NCBI GenBank assembly: GCA_012934845.2 | Contig: WNNJ02001679.1 | Span: forward strand, 119,811 to 183,810 | DNA: 64,000 bases | Direction: 5' to 3' | Source: Pomphorhynchus laevis | Lineage: Eukaryota; Acanthocephala; Palaeacanthocephala; Echinorhynchida; Pomphorhynchidae | The notes under the pieces: model-generated | What the model saw: only the letters and a program-made list of their open reading frames with translations | Told to the model about the DNA's origin: nothing | Databases searched by the model: none | Part shown: piece by piece, positions 55,001-64,000 of the stretch | How positions within the stretch are numbered: the stretch's first letter is position 1 | Layout of the letters: every line of letters starts with the position of its first letter | Made by a program: the position numbers and the translations under genes

Positions 55001-56440
55001 GGATAAATCCGGATGATTGACCGTTAGTAGCGAGTTACAGAGTCTACAGTTGAGTTGGGAATGCGTGCGACACAGATACGTTCGATATCCTGTAACGAAA
55101 CGCTTCTAGAGCTGTTGATAAAAATCGAGTGGAGACTCTGCGTCGCACAACGTGAAAATTTCGGATTATAAGATTTTCTTCACTATTCATTCAACGCTCG
55201 GCCATCTCACGTTTGGCAGTAAACAACTGTTTTCTGTCCTCTGGAGATAAATCTTTCAAAAGACGAATACTCAAACCTCTTAGAAGATGACTGTTTCATA
55301 GTATAAGTGAACTCATTTCGGTGAAGGTAAGAATAACTTTGAGTAAACGAGGTCGACTATCTGATTCTGTTTTTATCAAAGCGAAATAAATTTACTACAC
55401 ACAAATCCTTTCGAACTGTGCAGAGCAGTTTTGCAAAACAATAAGAGGATTGATTTAACTGCATTGACATCATGCTGAATACGTAAGTCATTGTTAACGG
55501 CAGATTACTCGGTGAGGTTTGCAATAAGCACACAGTGAGCCCTATCATAGAGTGTGCGCAAAGAAGGGTTAGAATTAGAAGGAACTCTCTCGCTATTAGG
55601 AGCGATATTCTGTGTCGAAGATGGCGAGATAGAAATCAGCTGTAAATTTTGGCGGTGTGACGTTGGAACTGGCATAAGCTGAGCTAAATTTACAAGGAAC
55701 CCAAGACAACGTGGATTATCTGATGATGACGTAGAAATGCAATAAGGGGTAGAAATGTAAGGTGATTTATCTGATACGACTAAAGAAATACCGGGTTGCA
55801 AATTGTCAATGGCAGTAACATCAGAAAATTGAGCTGATTGATTGGGGAAAATTGAAGGATGTATAGTAATACCTGTTGAAGAGATGGGAGATTTGACATT
55901 CTTAGAGGCAATCGAATGCGGAAGAATTGGGCCACGAGGTTGAAACTTATTACAAGACGAAGAGGCATGTGTGGACATCGCTGCATTGACAGATAGTTGT
56001 AATATATTTGTCTTGAGACTCTATTCCACTTTTCATCGTATTTATCATCTTAGCAGAACAGTAGTCACAGTAGAATTCGTTGTCTGCAAGGCAAGATGCC
56101 TGAGATTCTAAAGTCCAAATTCTTACCCACCTGTGACAATCATTGTTTGAGCAAAGGACTTGTTGTTCAGATCCATTGGAACTATCTCCAACATCAGTGT
56201 TTGACGCGACATGGTTGGAAACTTGAGACTTTTGTTTTTTCGACCTATTTGTAAATGGTCGTTTGATTCGTGAACGTCGGTCGTAAATCGGTCCGTCCCG
56301 TATCGGTTTCTTGTTGTCTTCCAAGAAAAACTGCCTCCTTTTTTAGTTGTATGTTTTCCCAATTGAACAGAGTGCTCGTATTTAGTCAGATATTTAATAC
56401 CCAACAGATTTAACCAGTCGTTGTATGTTATTTATCTCAA
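52085..56440 (-). mobile_element. Family B LINE, copy B2, nearly full length with PHD-like ORF1
   Basis: Minus strand, about 4.3 kb. ORF1 (56324-55505, in two frames) has a basic start (SRIKRPFTNRSKKQKSQ) and a zinc finger C-SNNDCHRWV ... FYCDYCSAKM resembling a PHD finger. It then has a Ser/Pro-rich region. ORF2: endonuclease with LICGDLNTPNIDWVSY (54545-54480) and GPPLGSSDQCTL (about 54300); linker; RT with [14 protein letters not shown] (53600), FKKWDKVNPQNYRPISLTCI, KQCGFRKHHSTSTNLTLARE, VVFIDLSKAFDRVVHP (53220) and LNINASKCRHMRIGQS-like text; C-terminal WKRWNGLSPGVINSSSAAQF (about 52250). 3' stem: GAGCTTCAGCTC. There are several frame changes, and the YADD box is not clear. Confidence 0.9.
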
Positions 56441-56477
56441 ACTTTTTTAAGTTAGCGTAAAAAGAGATTTATTTTTA

Positions 56478-56965
56478 CGTAGCAAATGCATACCGGTGCA
56501 CGCTTAATGACCACAACAAAAGAAACAATTTAAGTCATGAATTTAAGTCAAAAATCTAAGTCATGTGTCGATAAGGTGAGAACGGAGGAGGTATTTATAT
56601 GTGATAAAGGAGGGAGCGCGGCAGATGTCATGAGGAATCTGATTCCAAGCGAAGGGGCGACGAAGTGGAAGGATCGGAGATCGTAATTGTTAGAGTACTT
56701 GGGAACGTGGAGTAAGATAGAATGACGGGAACGCAGCGATGGTAAGATGGAACGAGTGTCGTCTAAGAAATGAAGGTTGATGAACGATGGGGAGCCGACA
56801 GCGATGAGACGAAAAGTGACGAGAATAAGGCGGAGTTGGATGCGAATGTGGGTGGTGGGCTAGGCGAGTTAAATAAGATGTGTGGATGTGTGGTCGAAGC
56901 GACGAAGAGTTAGGAGCACTCGAACGGCGGAGTTGATGATGCTTGTAGGTTATATTATACCTACA
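56478..56965 (-). mobile_element. Family A LINE, short 5'-truncated copy
   Basis: Reverse-strand match to the last ~500 bp of family A. It shows the 3' hairpin GCGTGC-ACCG-GTATGC and the C-terminal RT region read in broken frames (CACTCGAACGGCGGAGTTGA at about 56920). Confidence 0.85.
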
Positions 56966-57075
56966 ATCGATCTAGGTGATCGATCAGTGATCACTGTTAC
57001 CAAGAGGAGGATAATACACAATAATGTCGATATTCCCAATACATTTTAAATAATTGATAATGATCCATTATTGAT

Positions 57076-57165
57076 AAAGTATTATTGAAACTGGATCAAA
57101 GACAAGAGGAAATTTTTTATAGATATTTCGCTAACCTATGTTAGCATCTTCAGAAAATTACCCTT
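57076..57165 (+). repeat. 94-bp repeat unit, plus orientation
   Basis: Same unit as the array at 14 kb: ACTGGATCAAAGACAAGAGG, TATTTCGCTAACCTATGTTA and GCATCTTCAGAAAATTAC. It pairs with an inverted unit at 57940-58060. Confidence 0.85.
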
Positions 57166-57255
57166 TTTAATTATTAATTTTACATTTTTTATTTTTTAGC
57201 ATCGAAATGACGGAGTACTCGGCAACACTAATCAGTATAATGAAGTACCCACTCG

Positions 57256-57737
57256 TATTTTCAGTTGCCTGTGTTTCATTGCGAACGAAGGCGTTTCCGA
57301 CACTTTGCTTCATTAACTGAGACTTACGCTCTTTACCAGATCGAATTGCTGTGTTCACCATCCTTAAACACTAGGCAGTGGTTGTTGCTGAATTGTCGCT
57401 GCACTCGTTAGATCGTTAATGAATACGGCATGTATAATGGTGGTTCACGAATTGCTGAGTAGACAACGGTCCATGATTTCTTACGAAATGTGACATTTTA
57501 TAGAAAATGGTGTTGCTTGATAAACTGGACTTTGATTACCGACTTACATCACCGTGTCACTTCTAGACATTGTCACTTCCGACAATGTTGCTATATTGAC
57601 TGAGACTTACGGTCTTTACCAGATCGAATTACTGTGCGGACCATCCTTAAACACTATGCAGAGGTTGTTGCTAAATTGTCGCTGCACTCGTTGGATCCTT
57701 AATGGATACGGCATGCATAATGGTGATGCACGGATGT
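57256..57737. repeat. Diverged direct duplication, ~190-bp units spaced ~280 bp
   Basis: CTGAGACTTACGCTCTTTAC to GCATGTATAATGGTG (from 57317) is repeated from 57597 (CTGAGACTTACGGTCTTTAC) with about ten differences. A short frame on each copy is not conserved in reading frame, so I do not call a gene. Confidence 0.85.
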
Positions 57738-57939
57738 GCACCATCATTATATTTTTGGCTTCAGAAAAAATATCTACAACATAAAGGTAAAGTTAGCAAA
57801 TAAAATAAATTTTACTTTGATAACAGGAGAACACGTGTTCGTTGTTTATGCTTGGCTTTCTATTTTATTTGATATTTCCCTAGCATTTGTTAGCATCTTT
57901 ATAAATTGCATGTTTTCATAAACTTAACTATCTTAGCAT

Positions 57940-58060
57940 CTTCAGAAATTGCATCTTCAGATTTTGCATGTTTCTGAAGATGCTAACAGATGTTAAGGTA
58001 ATATCAAATAAAATTTCCTCTTACCTTTGAGCCAGCTCCAATAATTCTTTATTCTAGAGT
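57940..58060 (-). repeat. 94-bp repeat unit, minus orientation
   Basis: Inverted counterpart of 57076-57165: CTGAAGATGCTAACAGATGT, ATATCAAATAAAATTTCCTC and CCAGCTCCAATAATTCTTTA. The pair encloses the direct duplication. Confidence 0.85.
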
Positions 58061-58133
58061 AGCACCAGTGTTATTATTTATTATTAGTGTATTATTTCTT
58101 GTTGTCCTACTTTTAGTGCAACATTTACCTCAT

Positions 58134-58380
58134 CAATCATCTCCATAGTCCATAATCTCACTTTCTTGGTATTCAATTTCGATGATCACATTTCCCTTAA
58201 ACCTTTTGTCCGTGACAAGGTTCACTCGTCTAACTTAATTCTCCGTTACATCCGCCGTATCCGCTTTCTTATCGACTTTCGTTCTTGTATGTTTCTCCTT
58301 TGATCGCTTCTGTCCCCTAAAATCGATTACTGCCTAGGCGTTTTCGTCAATTTTCCAGAATCCATCATCCTACCCTTATG
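58134..58380 (+). mobile_element. Family A LINE fragment (post-YADD region)
   Basis: Matches the family A LINE around 62938-63180 (VHNLTFL, SLKPFVRDKV, IDFRSC, PKIDYC) with frame breaks. The 5' and 3' parts are missing. Confidence 0.85.
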
Positions 58381-58944
58381 TTTAAGTTTTAGATTAGATT
58401 ATGCATCTCGATTAGATTTGCTAAGAATTCAGCATTGCTAAGAATTCAGAATTGCTAAGAAATGTCATCCATTTTTGTTTATTGATTTGCTAGGAGCGCA
58501 TGCGCTCGTACACAGGTTGGGCGGTTATCCGAGTGATTCGATCACTATACGTTTATTGATTTTGAGAAAAAACTGTCTATATAAAAAAACTGTTTATAGA
58601 CAGAAAACTGTCTATAAAACAAAGCATGTTAGGTATCCAAAATGATGAAAACTGTCACAATGGTACTTGTTATGTGGAATTATCTGCATGAGGAAATTGC
58701 TTCCACCCGGAGTCTGCATTTGTTCACAAAATTATTAAAGACATGGATGATCGATAAGACAAGAAACGATTTATGGACGTATTCGCAGTGATTTGTACTG
58801 CTCTTTTGCCTGTTGATTACCTTTTCGCTGTTTCGTAATTTCTATTTTCTTCTTTACTTTTTTCCAACTTGTGATAAGGCAAAATAGCCTTATGGCTAAG
58901 CTTTGTAAGAATAATAATGGCATCACAATCTATTTCCTCAAAAT
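58381..58944. other. Intergenic DNA, no gene seen
   Basis: Contains a short repeated string (GCTAAGAATTCAGAATTGCT at about 58420-58465) and repeats of AACTGTCTATA (58565-58615). Nothing coding recognised. Confidence 0.45.
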
Positions 58945-59705
58945 ATAATTACATTCGCAGGAAAACCATCACCTGGATGCACAATTCGCCATAGTCAATT
59001 CGCAACTGACAAGATTGTCAAGCATCTTAATCTTGAAGTAAGACTAACTAGACAACACAAACGGTAATCACGCCTGATTACACTTTCCAAGATATCCAAC
59101 TCACCCCTGGTTTATTGGAAAGATTGCCTGTATACAGTATTCTAGATGATGACTCACTAAGGCACAATAAAGTTTGGCGAAAAATGGAGAAGTCAATATT
59201 GCAAAAGAAGTCTTGATGCTGTATAAGGCACATATCGTTTTGAACTGCGTATGATCGCTGTTTGATCTTGTCTTGAAGATTTATGAATTATCACCCCCCA
59301 CGTGACGGGATGTTCTGAAACGCGCTTGATTCAGTGTCCATTTATTTTGCAGTAAAAATGAGTTTTATCTATACCCAATCTCATCCAAACACACTTTGTC
59401 GCGTCAAGTATTAAATCAGTGCTACTACACAAAATCTCGATACAGTTAAGATCATGCTGCAAAATTCGCAATCCGACTGGTTTTCGGTCGAAGAGCATAT
59501 TTTAGCATCACCAAATGTTACGCGATGATACCTTAACCTTAGAAGTAGGTCATTCAAAACGCTGACGAAGAGAAAAGATCCTAGGACCAAGCCCTAAGGT
59601 ACACCCGAATAAATATATCGAGCAGTTGACAAAACTTTATCTAATCGCACAACAACATACCGTTCATCAAGGCACTTAGTGAAAAATTGTTGATTAAAGC
59701 TACTT
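58945..59705 (-). mobile_element. Family F CR1-like LINE, RT C-terminal part
   Basis: Minus strand. In order: FFTKCLDERYVVVRLDKVLS, SGVP-GLVLGSFLFVSVLND (about 59625-59565), TFGDAKIC (one Asp of FGDD), and farther on LLCLSESSSRILYTG, a decayed SLV-PHLEYC motif. The N-terminal part of the same element is at 63633-64000, beyond a composite insertion. Confidence 0.75.
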
Positions 59706-59767
59706 ACACATGAAATCTAAAATACATACAAATACATAGAATAATATATACAATCAAAGCACTGAGC
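59706..59767. other. Junction sequence
   Basis: AT-rich bases between the family F fragment and the family B 5' fragment. No feature recognised. Confidence 0.35.
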
Positions 59768-60063
59768 AACAAGAAACCGATACGGGACGGACTGATTTAC
59801 GACCAACGTTTACGAATCAAACGACTATATACAAATGGGTCGAAAAAAAAACAAAAGTCTCAAGTTTCCAACCATGTCGCGTCCAACACTGATGTTAGAG
59901 ATGTTTCCAATGGATCTGAACAACAAGTCCTTTGCTCAAACAATGATTGTCACACGTGGGTAAGCATTTGCACTTCAGAATCCCAGGCATCTTGCCTTGC
60001 AGACAACAAATTCTACTGTAGCTATTGTTCGGCTAAGATGATAAATACGATGAAGAGTGAAAT
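59768..60063 (+). mobile_element. Family B LINE, 5' end only
   Basis: About 295 bp highly similar to the 5' end of B2 (its bases 56340-56040, opposite strand). It includes the ORF1 start region and the PHD-like finger, here C-SNNDCHTWVSIC, with the third Cys that reads Trp in B2. It is a 3'-truncated piece, unusual for target-primed insertion, and is joined directly to the 5' end of LINE A1. Confidence 0.85.
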
Positions 60064-63000
60064 AGAGAGTCCACTCCTAATCTTTCCTCACATCGCTTGC
60101 CACCCTCTTTATTATCATTATCCTCTATGTCTCCCGTCGTCAAACCAAATCCCTCCAAATCATCAACTGCCAGCTCTTCTATCGTGATCTCACCCACTCA
60201 CGTCAGTCGTCCTCCTTTACGGAAGCGCTTTCCTTCTCGCGATCGTTGCGTCATTGTCACTAATATCACGCCTTCCAACTCCTTATCTCCACAAGCACGT
60301 CTGGACCACGATGTTTCCACTTTCAGATCCATCCTCTCGTCTATTGTTCCTGCGGATGAACCATCCTTTTTCAAGGACATTTCCTGTCGCATTCATCCGT
60401 CTAAACAAATCTTCTCAATCTAATCCTTCGCAGCCCCCTATCCTAAAAATCGTTTTCAAGCATCGCTCTCACGCGTCTTCTGTCCTCTCTCAACGATTTA
60501 AACTCATGTCATCTTCAATCACTCGAATTTTCCCCGATCGCATCCCTTCTGAAATCGCACAACTCGCTTCTGCCCGCATCGAAAAACGCCGTCGCAAGGA
60601 AAACGGCGAAACATCATTCTCCATCCGAAACATAAACGGAAATTTTCAAGTTGTCCACACCCGTCCAAAATTTCGATGGCGTTCCATCTCCCCTATGTGT
60701 CTTATCCACTAGACTCTTTCGTCACCACACACGGTTTCCACCTCGTCTTCAACACTAGATCTATTCTCAATAAATCCGATCTTATCCTCAACTATTCACC
60801 AAGCAATCCATCGATCTCTTCTGCCTCAATGAATCCTGACATTCAGATTCCGACGACCTTTCCATTCGCCGTCTGCTCTCTGCCGGTTGCTCACTAGTCG
60901 AATCCGCCTGCCCCCTCAGCTTATACCATTCTAAATTCTCTAATCATAGCGGTATCGTCGCATTCGCGCGTCACCCCGCGTCTCTTCGCATGATCAATCC
61001 CCCTTTAAGTCCTTGCTCTTTTGAATTGCTCTCTTGTCGTTATTCTAACCCGATCACGCTAGATCTCGCCATTGTATACCGTCCTGCTTCATCAGCTCCT
61101 CCAGCCTTATTTTTAACGAACTCGCTGACCTCCTTTCATTGTTCTTTGTCCTCAATCCCTTCACTCGTTCTAGGCGACTTCAATATCCGCCTAGACTGCC
61201 CCTCTTCCACGGATTCCATCCGGTTCATCAACATTCTATCCAACTACAATTACAAACTAATCTCCACTGCCCCCACACATATACTTGGTGGGGCACTCGA
61301 CATCATCGCTGTCCCCGATCATTTTGCTGCCTACACCTCACTGTCCATCTCTGATCCTGGTCTATCCGATCACTTTCTTATCACCCTTAATCTCACTCGC
61401 AACCACACCCCTCCTCACACACCTACAATCCTACGTCGCCCTTGGAGAAATCTTGACCTCTCCCTTCTCCGCTCTGCCTTACTCAAATCATCTATATCAT
61501 TACCCACAATAACATATTCATCTCCTCACGATCTCGCCTTTCTTTTCGACTCTGAACTCACATCCACTCTCGATATTCTCTTGCCCTTCAAATCTCACCC
61601 ACACCAACGTTTGCACCGTGCCCCATGGTTTGACATCCAATGCATACTCTCAAAGCGTCGACTCCGTTATGCTTTTCGAGCCTATCACCGCTCTCTCAGG
61701 CGTGATTTCCGCTCGATCACTCCGTCTTTCAGTGATTCCTATCTTGCTCTTCGCCGGTCTCATCTCAACCTACTACGTACCAAATGCAACTCCTTCTGGC
61801 AGCATAAAATCATCACTTCATTCAACTCTAAGACTCTCTGACATACTTTTAACTCAATCCTTACTCGCTCCTCTTCGCCGTGCAACATCAATGCCAATGA
61901 TTATTCGTCATTTCTCCAGACTAAAGTATCCATGTTGCTCTCTCACACCCCGGTCTCCATCCTATCCATTCTGCCCAGTCTAGCCTCATCCTTCCGGAAC
62001 TCTTTCATCTTCTCCCTGTCTCACCTACAGAAGTATCATCTGTCCTCATGTCCTTGCCCAACAAAACCTCACCTGCCGATCCCTGCCTACTCACATATTA
62101 AAATCTATATGCTCATCGATATCCCTATTTCTCACAACCTTGTTTAACTCGTCCATCCGCAGTCGTATCTTCTCTTCACACTGGAAATCCGCAATCGTTC
62201 GCCCGCTCCTTAAGAAACAATCGCTCGACCCCTCCCTTCCTTCTAGCTATCGCCCCATTTCACTACTCCCTACTCTTTCTAAGCTCTTAGAACGCCTCAT
62301 CTTAATACAGATCAACGCTTATCTCTCCTCATCCAATCTGTACCCTCCTTTCCAATCCGCTTTCCAGCTCTAATCACGCCACAGAAATTGCATGCATAAA
62401 AGTGTAAAACGACTTACTCATTTATCGAGACAAGGCTCTGTATAGTGTTCTTATCTCCCTCGACTTCTCCTCCGTATTCGACATTGTCGACCACTCCGTC
62501 CTCCTTTCTCGCCTTCGTTATGATTACGGCTTTTCTTCCTCCTCCGTAGCATGGTTTGCCTCATATATATATCCGACCGTTCCTTTCGCGTCTGTTCTAA
62601 TTTATCATCCTCCCCTCCCATCCCTATTTTTTGCGGGGTCCCACAAGGTTCAGTCCTAGGTCCCCTGCTTTTCTCTCTTCTGCTTGGCGATCTCTCTCCG
62701 TTTATCAAACCTTACTCCTTTAACGTCATTCAATACGCCGATGACATTCTAATCTATGCTCATGCACAAGCACATAGCATACACGATATCGGCATTTCTG
62801 CCTCCAACTGTCTTTCTTCTATCTACAAACGTCTCTCCAATCTCCATCTCGTTCTAAACCCCGAAAAGTCCAAAATAATGTGGATCCTCCCCCGTAAACC
62901 AAACATATCTCCTCCCACTGTATATTTTGCCTTATCGATCATCCCCATAGTCCACAATCTCACTTTCTTAGGCTTCCATTTCGATAATCACCTTTCACTT

Positions 63001-63625
63001 AAACCCTTCGTCCGTGACAAGGTCGGCTCATCTAACTTAATTCACCGTGACATCCGCCGTATCCGCCCCTTTATCGACTTCCGTTCTTGTTTGTCTCTTC
63101 TTTCATCGCTTCTTTTCCCTAAAATCGATTACTGCATCAGCCTTTTCGCCAATTATCCAAAATCCATCATCCTACCCCTACAACGAATAATCAACTCCGC
63201 CGTTCGAGTACTATTTCGTATCCGTCGCTTCGACCACACCTCCACATATTTTGCCCAACTCTCCCGGCCCACCATCCACATCTGCATCAAACTCCGCCTA
63301 CTTGTAACTTTTCGTCTCATCGCTGTCGTCTCCCCGTCGTTTATCAACCTTCCTTTCTTAGACGACACTCGCCCCACCTCGCTATCGCTGCGTTCCCGTA
63401 ATTCCCTCTTACTCCACGTTCCCAATTACTCCAACAACTATCGTCTCCGATCCTTCCTCGTCGCCGCCTCACTCGCCTGGAATCAACTCCCACTCGACGT
63501 CCGCCGCGCTCCCTCCTTTATCACATTCAAGCACCTACTTCTTTCACACATCGACACATGATTTTCATTTTTGTTTTGTTGTGGTCATGTAAGCGTGCGC
63601 TGGCACGCATTTGACACGTTAAAAA
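60064..63625 (+). mobile_element. Family A LINE, copy A1, near full length
   Basis: About 3.55 kb, plus strand, C-rich coding strand unlike its AT-rich surroundings. ORF1 region 60097-60712 (RDRCVIVTNITPSNSLSPQA, ILKIVFKHRSHASSVLSQRF, basic ARIEKRRRKE). ORF2: endonuclease with LDLAIVYRPASSAP (61060), PSLVLGDFNIRLDC (61155-61200), LDIIAV and DPGLSDHFLITLNL (61360); RT with LKKQSLDPSLPSSYRPISLL (62210-62270), CGVPQGSVLGPLLFSLLL (62628), VIQYADDILIYAHA (62728-62768), NPEKSKIMWILPRK (62857) and IDYCISLF; C-terminal AASLAWNQLPLDVRRAPSF near 63470. The stretch 62551-63561 is open for 336 codons. The 3' end has the hairpin GCGTGC-GCTG-GCACGC (63592-63607) and TTAAAAAA. The few frame changes upstream indicate a fairly young but broken copy. 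Confidence 0.93.
63592..63607 (+). other. 3'-terminal hairpin of family A LINE
   Basis: GCGTGC-GCTG-GCACGC can form a 6-bp stem with a 4-base loop about 20 bases before the end. It is retained in three truncated copies (about 2670, 46625 and 56485), where changes mostly keep pairing through G-U. Confidence 0.7.
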
Positions 63626-63632
63626 AGGCAGA

Positions 63633-64000
63633 ACACTAGCAAATGCCTTAGATAAGTCAAGAAATATTATATCAACCGTATAATCTGAACTTTGAGCATC
63701 TACCCAATATTCACGAGCTTTCAATAGATTAATTAGGCACGAGCGAACAGGTCGGAAGACGTGTTGAGAATCAAGACTTCGATAGTAGTTAAGATGGTAA
63801 CGCAAACTCTTCGCAATGAGCATCTCCATGGTTTTGGAAATAAGGCTGGTGAGATGAATGGGTCTAAACTCTGAACAAGTTAATGCTGACTGCTTCTTTG
63901 GAATATGCACATCAATTGACTTTTTCCAATAATCAGGAATCCACGAATACTGTAAACTTCCGTTAAATATAGACGTAAGGCTTGAAGAAATAATGTGCTA
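63633..64000 (-). mobile_element. Family F CR1-like LINE, RT N-terminal part (runs off the window)
   Basis: Minus-strand frame at 63910-63527 reads IPKKQSALTCSEFRPIHLTS, LISKTMEMLIAKSLRYHL and VDIIFLDLSKAFASVLP, the fingers-to-palm part of a CR1/L2-type RT. The element breaks at the family A insertion. Its continuation (SGVP-GLVLGS ... FGDAKI) is at 59705-58945. The upstream part lies beyond 64000. Confidence 0.85.

Noticed and set aside
60198-60392. Minus-strand frame opposite LINE A1 ORF1
   Set aside because: It is an antisense shadow in a C-rich coding region.

Overview
The window is AT-rich animal DNA. It holds a few conserved eukaryotic genes in a mass of retroelements. A 28-kb gene with phase-0 introns encodes DRC4/GAS8, a protein of motile cilia and flagella, so the organism is a metazoan with flagellated cells. 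The transposon mix (two lineages of non-LTR elements with restriction-like endonucleases, several APE-type LINE families, Penelope-like elements, a tRNA-derived SINE, foldback repeats) fits an invertebrate. I cannot name the species.

Layout. 1-1.0 kb: a PPIL1-type cyclophilin. 1.4-10.6 kb: retroelement debris, including two copies of the restriction-like-endonuclease element called family D here. 10.7-14 kb: an unrecognised 237-codon gene (minus strand), a 1.4-kb satellite with alternating 110/125-bp units, and a likely terminal exon of an unknown gene. 14-19.2 kb: an inverted 94-bp repeat array, a young Penelope-like element with two 759-bp pLTRs, and a tRNA-derived SINE. 19.2-23.2 kb: AT-rich DNA with a fossil gag scrap and a dispersed repeat. 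23.2-51.2 kb: DRC4 (plus strand, seven exons found). Its introns hold a family D element split by two family E LINEs with visible target-site duplications, the intronless gene SNRPG on the opposite strand, an antisense coiled-coil ORF, a foldback element with an internal minisatellite, a second type of restriction-like-endonuclease fragment, a 98-bp-arm palindrome and a family B LINE. 51.2-64 kb: LINEs only: a family B copy whose ORF1 has a PHD-like finger, a nearly complete family A LINE, and a CR1-like element split by a composite insertion.

Family letters are mine. A = LINE with a GCGTGC-GCTG-GCACGC 3' hairpin. B = LINE with a PHD-like ORF1. D = non-LTR element with a Cys-rich N-terminus, RT, zinc finger and restriction-like endonuclease. 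E = LINE with CCHC-type ORF1 and an AATAAAG-type 3' end. F = CR1-like. Host genes were identified by recalled family sequences; no database search was run.
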